Below are positions 8,604 through 13,025 of a DNA stretch of 13,025 bases, in pieces (the stretch's first letter is position 1; every line of letters begins with the position of its first letter). The notes under the pieces were generated by a model. The model saw only the letters and a program-made list of their open reading frames with translations, was not told where the DNA came from and searched no databases. This DNA comes from an uncultured Agathobaculum sp. (GTDB lineage: Bacteria; Bacillota; Clostridia; Oscillospirales; Butyricicoccaceae). The DNA lies in assembly GCA_944380945.1 (NCBI GenBank), contig CALWJG010000028.1, positions 1 through 13,025 of the forward strand. Direction: 5' to 3'. Position numbers and translations under genes: made by a program.

Positions 8604-8615
8604 ACACCTTTGCTT
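8582..8615 (-). terminator. Hairpin and U-run immediately downstream of the ftsE promoter
   Basis: The arms at 8582-8592 and 8605-8615 pair perfectly over 11 bp. After one mismatch three more pairs close a 4-nt loop (8597-8600). The minus-strand RNA then reads UUUUUU, so this has the form of an intrinsic terminator. It can end transcripts coming from the CdaR-like gene, about 100 bases after that gene's stop. Its outer arm touches the ftsE -10 element, so an ftsE transcript would begin within the hairpin. Confidence 0.75.
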
Positions 8616-8644
8616 ATTATAACAGATATTCCCCAGCCGCGCAA
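8616..8644 (-). promoter_or_regulatory. Promoter of the ftsE-ftsX operon
   Basis: The minus strand has TATAAT (8616-8621) preceded by TGT, which makes an extended -10. A partial -35, TTGCGC (8639-8644), lies at 17-base spacing. The predicted start near 8609 leaves a leader of about 70 nucleotides before the ftsE GTG. The strong -10 makes up for the weak -35. Confidence 0.8.
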
Positions 8645-8713
8645 GACGACAATATATGCTAAATCTGCGGCCAGTTTGCAGTTTTTGTGTATAATTTATG
8701 AACAAATCGTGTC

Positions 8714-9805
8714 TCAGCGCGCGTTCTCCTCGCGGCTGGCCAGATATTTGCGCACCATCAGCGCCACCTTGAACACGATCGCGTGATCGAATTCGCGCAG
8801 GTCCAGACCGGTCAGCTTTTTGATCTTTTCCAGCCGGTAGACCAGCGTATTGCGGTGCACGAACAGCTTGCGCGAGGTCTCGGACACGTTGAGGTTGTTC
8901 TCAAAGAACTTCTGGATGGTGAACAGCGTCTCCTGATCGAGCGAGTCGATCGAGCCCTTCTTGAACACCTCGGACAGGAACATCTCGCACAGGGTGATCG
9001 GCAGCTGGTAGATCAGGCGGCCGATGCCCAGATTTTCAAAGCTGATGATGTCCTTTTCCGTATCGAACACCGCGCCGACCTCGATGGCGGTCTGCGCCTC
9101 CTTGAAGGATTTGGCGATGTCCTTCATCTGCGAGGACACCGAGCCGATGCCGATCAGGCACTTGACCGAAAGCTCGTTCTGCAGGTTTTCCGCGATCGTG
9201 GACGCCAGCTTGGCCAGCTCCTTGACGTCCCCGCCCGTCTTGACCTCCTTGACCACGACGATGTCGGTCTCCGAGATGTGCAGCACAAAGTCCTTCTGCT
9301 TATCCGGGAACATGGCGGTCACCACGTCGATCGCGGCGACGTCGGCCGGCATCTGCTGCCGGACCAGGAACACCACGCGCGGCACGTCGTTGTCGAAGTG
9401 CAGCTCGCGGGACTTGATGTAAATATCGCCGGGCAGAATGTTGTCCAGGATAATGTTCTTGACAAAGGTGGCCTTGTCGTGCTTTTCGTCATACAGCGTC
9501 TTGATGTTGTTGATCGCCACGGCGACCAGCGAACAGATGCTGCGCGCGAGCTCATCCTCGCCCTGCACGAACACCGCGTATTCCAGCCGCGAGGTGCGGT
9601 CGCCCGTCGTGTGGTAGGTGTATCCGCCGAAGCGCACGATCTCCCCCGCGAATCCGAGCTCGGTGATCGCTTCCTCCCGCATCTCGCCAATGCGGGGCAG
9701 ATCGGTGCACGCAACGACCGCGCCGCTCGCATCCACAATGCCAATGGTACGATCCACCGTGTCCTTCATCTGCAATACGATCGACTGGAACAATCTCGAA
9801 GCCAT
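8714..9805 (-). CDS. CdaR/PucR-type helix-turn-helix transcriptional regulator
   Basis: The 363-residue protein belongs to the CdaR/PucR family of DNA-binding regulators. The N-terminal part (about 1-110) resembles the CdaR sensory region, with DRTIGIVDASGAVVACTDLP and RIGEMREEAI. The middle (about 140-250) resembles the GGDEF-like domain of these regulators (LIGIGSVSSQMKDIAKSFKE). The C-terminus (about 290-357) is the PucR helix-turn-helix, with FFENNLNVSETSRKLFVHRN followed by TLVYRLEKIKKLTGLDLREF. Candidate starts are GTG 9814, ATG 9811 and ATG 9805. I prefer 9805, where AAAGG sits eight bases upstream. E. coli CdaR controls glucarate genes, but no sugar-acid genes lie nearby, so the ligand and targets are unknown. 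It has its own promoter with a palindrome at the -35 region, which may be its operator (inference). Confidence 0.9.
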   Translation of the reverse strand: MASRLFQSIVLQMKDTVDRTIGIVDASGAVVACTDLPRIGEMREEAITELGFAGEIVRFGGYTYHTTGDRTSRLEYAVFVQGEDELARSICSLVAVAINNIKTLYDEKHDKATFVKNIILDNILPGDIYIKSRELHFDNDVPRVVFLVRQQMPADVAAIDVVTAMFPDKQKDFVLHISETDIVVVKEVKTGGDVKELAKLASTIAENLQNELSVKCLIGIGSVSSQMKDIAKSFKEAQTAIEVGAVFDTEKDIISFENLGIGRLIYQLPITLCEMFLSEVFKKGSIDSLDQETLFTIQKFFENNLNVSETSRKLFVHRNTLVYRLEKIKKLTGLDLREFDHAIVFKVALMVRKYLASREENAR

Positions 9806-9927
9806 TTCCATCACCTTTCCCGTCTTTTATATACCTGTACCCATTTTTGAGCAGCGCGCCCTGCATCCGGCTGACTGCCCCATCATTCTCCACAATTACA
9901 GACTTGATATCCTGTGCATTTTAAGTC

Positions 9928-9959
9928 ATTATATCATAGGTCACGACATTTTTGTACAA
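9928..9959 (-). promoter_or_regulatory. Promoter of the CdaR-like gene
   Basis: The minus strand has a perfect TATAAT (9928-9933) preceded by TGA, giving an extended -10. The best upstream hexamer, TTGTAC (9954-9959), is 20 bases away, longer than usual, so the promoter may rely on the extended -10 or on an activator. The predicted leader is about 115 nucleotides. Confidence 0.7.
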
Positions 9960-9962
9960 AAA
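9949..9962. promoter_or_regulatory. Perfect 14-bp palindrome over the -35 region of the CdaR-like gene
   Basis: TTTTTGTACAAAAA is a perfect self-complementary sequence that covers the -35 region. Position and symmetry suit a dimeric regulator, possibly the product of the gene itself; which protein binds is not shown by the sequence. Confidence 0.45.
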
Positions 9963-9986
9963 GTTTCAAAATTTTTTGGCGATTTT

Positions 9987-10721
9987 TTATCCCAGCTGCA
10001 CGCCGGGCTGCTGCAGCAGCGCAAGCTCGGCCTCTGTCAGCTCGCGGAACGCGCCTGCGGGCAGCGCCGGGTCGAGCGTCAGCCCGCCCAGCTGCACGCG
10101 GCGCAGCTGCACGACCGTGCCGCCGACCGCCGCGATCATGCGCTTGACCTGATGATACTTGCCCTCGCGCAGGGTGACGCGCACCTGTGTCCGCTCCGCC
10201 TGCTGCGCCAGCACCTCGAGCCGCGCCGGGCGGCACACCGTGCCGTCCTTCAGCCCCAGCCCGGCGGCAAAGCGCTCTGCCGCGTCCGGCGCAAGCGCTC
10301 CCTCGACCGCGGCCTCGTACACCTTGCTCACATGCCGCGCCGGACTCATCAGCGCATGGCTGAGCGCGCCGTCGTCGGTCACGATCAGCAGGCCCTCGGT
10401 GTCCTTGTCCAGCCGGCCGACCGCGAACAGCCCGCGCCGCAGCTCCGCCGGAAACAGGCCGAGCACGGTCTCGTGCCGGTCGTCCCGATTGGCGGTGATC
10501 ACGCCGGCGGGCTTGTTGAGCATGTAATACCGCTGCGCGCGGTAGCCCTGCACCGCGCCGTCCAGCGCGACCTGCGACTCGTCCGGGTCCACCTTGGCGG
10601 CGGGGTCGGTCTGCACCGCGCCGTCCACCTGCACGCGGCCGCTGCGGATCATCGCCTGTACTTCCTTGCGGCTGCCGCAGCTCAGATGGGCGAGCAGCTT
10701 GTCCAATCGCATCCGTGGCAT
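9987..10721 (-). CDS. RsuA-family rRNA pseudouridine synthase
   Basis: The enzyme isomerises a uridine to pseudouridine in rRNA, probably in 16S rRNA if it is a true RsuA. The 244-residue protein has an N-terminal S4 RNA-binding domain (about 4-50, RLDKLLAHLSCGSRKEVQ and GRVQVDG). The RsuA catalytic domain follows, with YMLNKPAGVITA (66-77) and the active-site motif GRLDKDTEGLLIVTDDG (102-118); Asp105 is the catalytic aspartate. EGKYHQVKRM (186-195) is the conserved C-terminal motif. Length is normal. The ATG at 10721 has GGGGGAG five bases upstream; a second ATG at 10712 is less well placed. It has its own promoter and ends about 30 bases before the palindrome of the next gene's promoter, without a GC-rich terminator. 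RsuA and RluB/RluE-like enzymes share these motifs, so the exact target is open. Confidence 0.94.
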   Translation of the reverse strand: MPRMRLDKLLAHLSCGSRKEVQAMIRSGRVQVDGAVQTDPAAKVDPDESQVALDGAVQGYRAQRYYMLNKPAGVITANRDDRHETVLGLFPAELRRGLFAVGRLDKDTEGLLIVTDDGALSHALMSPARHVSKVYEAAVEGALAPDAAERFAAGLGLKDGTVCRPARLEVLAQQAERTQVRVTLREGKYHQVKRMIAAVGGTVVQLRRVQLGGLTLDPALPAGAFRELTEAELALLQQPGVQLG

Positions 10722-10753
10722 TTTGTCTCCCCCGACAATTCATTGCTGCGTAT

Positions 10754-10782
10754 AGCATACCACTTTTTTGCATTTTGCACAA
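10754..10782 (-). promoter_or_regulatory. Promoter of the RsuA-family gene
   Basis: TTGTGC (-35, 10777-10782) and TATGCT (-10, 10754-10759) are separated by exactly 17 bases on the minus strand. The start would lie near 10746, about 25 bases ahead of the ATG. Confidence 0.7.
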
Positions 10783-10866
10783 TAGGGAAAAGCAAAAAAA
10801 GTGCAATCCCCTGAATATACCCAACAGAAGCCCAAATTCCATGCGCACTTTTTCGTGAAATTGCAC
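10761..10866. repeat. AT-rich intergenic region with interleaved GTGCA/TGCAC inverted repeats
   Basis: Several inverted repeats overlap here. CACTTTTTTGC (10761-10771) faces GCAAAAAAAGTG (10792-10803). AAAAAGTGC (10796-10804) faces GCACTTTTT (10845-10853). GTGCAAT (10801-10807) faces ATTGCAC (10860-10866). The arms share sequence, so only some pairings can form at one time. On the minus strand GCACUUUUUUU gives a U-run, so one pairing could act as a terminator upstream of the RsuA-family promoter. Confidence 0.45.
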
Positions 10867-10868
10867 AG

Positions 10869-10905
10869 AACGGCAGGGGCGCGCCCGCTGTGCGCCTCTG
10901 CCGTT
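10869..10905 (-). terminator. GC-rich hairpin after the DUF4830 gene
   Basis: The arms at 10869-10882 and 10892-10905 form a 14-bp stem with one G-T position and a 9-nt loop. It lies 25 bases after the DUF4830 stop. There is no U-run directly behind it on the minus strand, so it may stabilise the 3' end rather than terminate. Confidence 0.5.
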
Positions 10906-10929
10906 TCCTGTCGCTGGATCTTTCCGTTT

Positions 10930-11457
10930 TTACCCCGCCGCCCCGGTCGCGGGCGCGTCCTGTCCGTCCTCCGCCGCAGGCTGTCCGTCCAGACCGTGCA
11001 CGAACCCGTCCGACGCGGCCGAGCTGATGTCCGCGGCGATCAGGCGGCTGCGCCGCACCAGCAAATTGGCGGTCACGCCCTGCTCGCCGGTCGGGTAGGC
11101 GGTCAGCTCATAGGTGTACAGCGTCGCCCGCTTGCCCTGATACGGCACAAGGTCGAGCCCCTGCGCCAGCTGGATGGCGTTGTACGCCTGATAATCGTCG
11201 TCAAAGGTCTTGGGGATCTGCACCTCGCGCTCGCTGCGCGGCGTCGGATCGACCTGCCAGCCGTAGCTCTCGAGCAGCGCCACGCGCTCCTCATTGGTGC
11301 GCAGCTTGCTGTCCAGCGCCATCCCCTCCTGAGAGGCCGACGCATCCACCGTCTCCGCCGCCGGTGCGAGCGCCGCCGCGCCCAAAGCCACCGCGCCGAC
11401 TGCGAGCACGCCCGCCACCACTTTCCTGACCGATAGTTTGGCTGCAAAAACGATCAT
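10930..11457 (-). CDS. DUF4830 domain-containing protein, membrane-anchored or secreted
   Basis: The 175-residue protein has a basic N-terminus and a hydrophobic stretch (about 12-33, VVAGVLAVGAVALGAAALAP), which is a signal peptide or a single anchor, so the rest is probably outside the cell. The conserved part (about 55-156) matches my memory of DUF4830 in Clostridia: NEERVALLESYGWQV, EVQIPKTFDDDYQAYNAIQ, GLDLVPYQGKRATLYTYELT, TANLLVRRSRLIAADI and DGFVHGL. Function is unknown. The C-terminal tail (158-175) is Gly/Ala/Pro-rich. The ATG at 11457 has GGGAGGG eight bases upstream. It follows the flavodiiron gene after a strong terminator, so it probably has its own promoter. A weak candidate is TAAGAT (minus strand, near 11485). 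Confidence 0.85.
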   Translation of the reverse strand: MIVFAAKLSVRKVVAGVLAVGAVALGAAALAPAAETVDASASQEGMALDSKLRTNEERVALLESYGWQVDPTPRSEREVQIPKTFDDDYQAYNAIQLAQGLDLVPYQGKRATLYTYELTAYPTGEQGVTANLLVRRSRLIAADISSAASDGFVHGLDGQPAAEDGQDAPATGAAG

Positions 11458-11467
11458 AGCATTGTCC

Positions 11468-11497
11468 CTCCCGCGTTTGCTCTATCTTATGCGGGAG
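11468..11497 (-). promoter_or_regulatory. Stem that can hide the DUF4830 ribosome site
   Basis: CTCCCGC (11468-11474 on the plus strand) pairs with GCGGGAG (11491-11497) in a 7-bp stem. In the minus-strand RNA the downstream arm includes most of the GGGAGGG ribosome site of the DUF4830 gene. It could reduce translation; no ligand or partner can be inferred. Confidence 0.35.
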
Positions 11498-11515
11498 ACC
11501 GGCCGGACAGAACCA

Positions 11516-11544
11516 AAAAGGGCTGCCCATCGGGCAGCCCTTTT
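11516..11544 (-). terminator. Intrinsic terminator of the flavodiiron gene
   Basis: GGGCTGCCC (11520-11528) and GGGCAGCCC (11532-11540) form a 9-bp GC-rich stem with a 3-nt loop, extended by four A-T pairs. A U-run follows on the minus strand. It lies 31 bases after the stop codon, and the A/T flanks would let it work on both strands. Confidence 0.92.
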
Positions 11545-11574
11545 GCTTGCATGTCGCTGTTTTCTTTTTCGGTG

Positions 11575-12780
11575 TCAGGCGTTGACCTGCGCGGCGATGG
11601 CGTCGGCCAGCGCCTCCATTGCGGAGAGCTGGTCCTCCGCGAGCGCGGACTTGACCGCGACCGAACCCTCGAGCACGGTCATCTCCTTCATGCCCTCGAG
11701 TACGGCGCGCATGTGCTTGGCCGCGACCGGCGCCCAGGTGCCGTTCTCCAGCAGGGCGACCGTGCGCTTCTGCAGGCCCAGCGCCTTGAGATCGGCGAGG
11801 AAGTTTTCCATGCGCGGGTACAGGCCGCCGTTATAGGTCGGGGCCGCCAGCACCAGATGGCTGCAGCGGAAGCTCTCCGCCACCAGCTCGGAGACGTCGG
11901 TCACGGAAACATCGTACATGGCGATGCCGCGCACGCCGCGGTCCGCCAGCAGGCCGGCCAGCACGCTGGCGGCGTTTTCGGTATTGCCGTACATGCTCGC
12001 GTAGGCGATCATGACCGCCTTGTCCTCGGGCTCATAGGTGCTCCACTTCTGGTACTTGTCCAGCAGCAGGCCGAGGTCCTCGCGCCAGATCGGGCCGTGC
12101 AGCGGGCAGATGGTCTGGATATCGAGCGCGGACGCCTTTTTGAGCAGCGCCTGCACCTGCGCGCCGTACTTGCCGACGATGTTGGTGTAATACCGGCGGG
12201 CGTCGTTCATCCACACGCTGTCAAAGCCGATCTCATCGGCGAAAATGTTGCCGGAGAGCGCGCCGAACGTGCCGAACGCGTCCGCCGAGAACAGCGTGCC
12301 GGTCAGCTCGTCATAGGTGACCATGACCTCGGGCCAGTGCACCATCGGCGCCATGACGAAATGCAGCGTGTGGCGGCCGGTGGACAGCTTATCGCCCTCC
12401 GCCACGACCAGCGCGCGGTCCTTGGCGTCCAGCCCGAAGAACTGCTGGAGCATGCCCAGCGCCTTGGCGCTGCACACGAGCTTGGCCTCCGGATAGCGGT
12501 GCAGCATGCTCGCGACCATCGAGCAGTGGTCAGGCTCCATGTGCTGCACGATCAGGTAATCCAGCGCGCGGCCGCCGAGCGCATGCTTTACATTTTCCGC
12601 AAACTGGCGGGAGACCGACTCGTCCGCCGTGTCCAGCAGCACGGTCTTTTCGTCCAGCAGCACATAGCTGTTGTACGAGACGCCGCGCGGCACGGGGAAC
12701 AGGTTTTCAAAAAGATTCAGGCGGCGGTCGCTGCCGCCCACATAGATCAGGTCATCGCTGATTTTTCTGGTACTGTGCAT
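11575..12780 (-). CDS. A-type flavodiiron protein (FprA family)
   Basis: Flavodiiron proteins reduce O2 to water or NO to N2O in the cytoplasm of anaerobes, taking electrons from rubredoxin or a similar carrier. The 401-residue protein has the two expected domains. The first is an N-terminal metallo-beta-lactamase-like diiron domain (about 1-250). Its ligands are HMEPDH (His80, Glu82, Asp84, with His85), His148 in MVHWPE, Asp167 in FSADAFG and His228 in CPLHGP. The second is a C-terminal flavodoxin domain (about 254-400) that starts VMIAYASMYGNTENAA and has APTYNGGLYPRMENFL (313-328). No extra rubredoxin or flavin reductase domain follows, so it is class A. The ATG at 12780 has GGAGGTG about seven bases upstream. 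It is transcribed alone between its own promoter and terminator. O2 versus NO preference cannot be told from sequence. Confidence 0.96.
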   Translation of the reverse strand: MHSTRKISDDLIYVGGSDRRLNLFENLFPVPRGVSYNSYVLLDEKTVLLDTADESVSRQFAENVKHALGGRALDYLIVQHMEPDHCSMVASMLHRYPEAKLVCSAKALGMLQQFFGLDAKDRALVVAEGDKLSTGRHTLHFVMAPMVHWPEVMVTYDELTGTLFSADAFGTFGALSGNIFADEIGFDSVWMNDARRYYTNIVGKYGAQVQALLKKASALDIQTICPLHGPIWREDLGLLLDKYQKWSTYEPEDKAVMIAYASMYGNTENAASVLAGLLADRGVRGIAMYDVSVTDVSELVAESFRCSHLVLAAPTYNGGLYPRMENFLADLKALGLQKRTVALLENGTWAPVAAKHMRAVLEGMKEMTVLEGSVAVKSALAEDQLSAMEALADAIAAQVNA

Positions 12781-12824
12781 CGTACCACACCTCCGTTGTA
12801 TTCGTTTGGTTTATCGCTGTCCAA

Positions 12825-12853
12825 ATTGTATCACATTTCTGTGCGCCCGTCTA
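12825..12853 (-). promoter_or_regulatory. Promoter of the flavodiiron gene
   Basis: TAGACG (-35, 12848-12853) and TACAAT (-10, 12825-12830) lie 17 bases apart on the minus strand, with TGA ahead of the -10 (extended -10). A small inverted repeat CACA/TGTG (12832-12843) sits between them and could be part of an operator. The predicted leader is about 35-40 nucleotides. Confidence 0.7.
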
Positions 12854-12878
12854 CCCTGCCCGGCCGCAGCGCATCACA

Positions 12879-12907
12879 AAAAACCGGCTGTCAAACAGCC
12901 GGTTTTT
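12879..12907 (-). terminator. Intrinsic terminator upstream of the flavodiiron promoter
   Basis: CCGGCTG (12884-12890) and CAGCCGG (12896-12902) form a 7-bp core extended by five A-T pairs, with a 5-nt loop. A U-run follows on the minus strand. It most likely ends transcripts of the gene at the right edge. The A/T flanks would also allow action on the plus strand. Confidence 0.85.
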
Positions 12908-12937
12908 GGGCGTCAAAACAACATTGCCCGCAGTCTG

Positions 12938-12968
12938 AAGCCGGCTGCATCCGCGGTGCAGCCGGCTT
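12938..12968. terminator. Second hairpin with related arms
   Basis: Perfect 12-bp arms at 12938-12949 and 12957-12968 enclose a 7-nt loop. The T-run (to 12972) follows the stem on the plus strand, not on the minus strand, although the only nearby gene is on the minus strand. Its arms contain the same CCGGCTG/CAGCCGG core as the next hairpin. Confidence 0.7.
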
Positions 12969-12974
12969 TTTTCG

Positions 12975-13025
12975 TCAATCCTTGTGGAACAGGCCCTTGA
13001 TCTTGCCGATGACGCCTTCGGCCTT
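12975..13025 (-). CDS. 3' end of an unidentified gene (truncated by the window edge)
   Basis: The minus strand holds an open frame that runs in from the window edge and ends at a TGA (12975-12977). Sixteen C-terminal residues are visible, ending GVIGKIKGLFHKD. The basic, amphipathic tail is not enough to name a family. Support comes from the open frame and from the hairpins that follow the stop codon. Confidence 0.55.
   Translation of the reverse strand, partial: KAEGVIGKIKGLFHKD

Noticed and set aside
8539..8607. Extended N-terminus of FtsE starting at an upstream ATG
   Set aside because: The extension runs through the leader hairpin, adds residues outside the family, and the GTG at 8538 has a much better ribosome site.

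Overview
The window reads as an ordinary chromosomal segment of a high-GC, Gram-positive anaerobe, most likely a member of class Clostridia (Oscillospirales/Butyricicoccaceae-like). The basis is the gene families: a greA-lysS pair, ftsE-ftsX followed by a coiled-coil M23 hydrolase and an S41 protease, a DUF4830 protein, a clostridial CdaR/PucR-type regulator and an A-type flavodiiron protein. Strong GGAGG ribosome sites and GTG/TTG starts fit the same picture. The taxonomic assignment is inference. Every convincing gene lies on the minus strand, so transcription runs from high to low coordinates. I see no tRNA, rRNA, CRISPR array, insertion sequence, phage gene or obvious transferred island.

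Layout in transcription order (right to left). First comes the 3' tip of an unidentified gene (12975-13025), followed by two related hairpins. Next is a flavodiiron protein (11575-12780) with its own promoter and a strong terminator. A small membrane-anchored or secreted DUF4830 protein follows (10930-11457), then an RsuA-type rRNA pseudouridine synthase (9987-10721) and a CdaR-like regulator (8714-9805), the last two with their own promoters. A cell-envelope operon follows: ftsE, ftsX, an M23 endopeptidase with a coiled coil, and a CtpA-like S41 protease (4531-8538). Then greA and lysS sit behind a consensus promoter (2319-4399), and lysS ends in a terminator. Last are a TrmH/SpoU-family rRNA methyltransferase and dprA (170-2241). 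The final 169 bases hold no gene I can support but carry a dense set of small inverted repeats.

Functionally, ftsEX plus the M23 protein is the known module in which an ABC-like ATPase and its membrane partner activate a coiled-coil peptidoglycan hydrolase outside the cell during division or elongation. The S41 protease behind it may process or turn over envelope proteins (inference). The other blocks are housekeeping: transcript cleavage and lysine charging, rRNA modification, DNA uptake/recombination, and O2 or NO detoxification.

I did not find a convincing new multi-gene system. The less ordinary signals are in the non-coding DNA. They are a promoter-proximal hairpin with a U-run and a possible short upstream ORF ahead of ftsE; a hairpin ahead of the S41 protease whose arm can also pair with the ribosome site; a perfect 14-bp palindrome over the -35 region of the CdaR-like gene; two hairpins with interchangeable arms before the flavodiiron gene; and a hairpin cluster after dprA.
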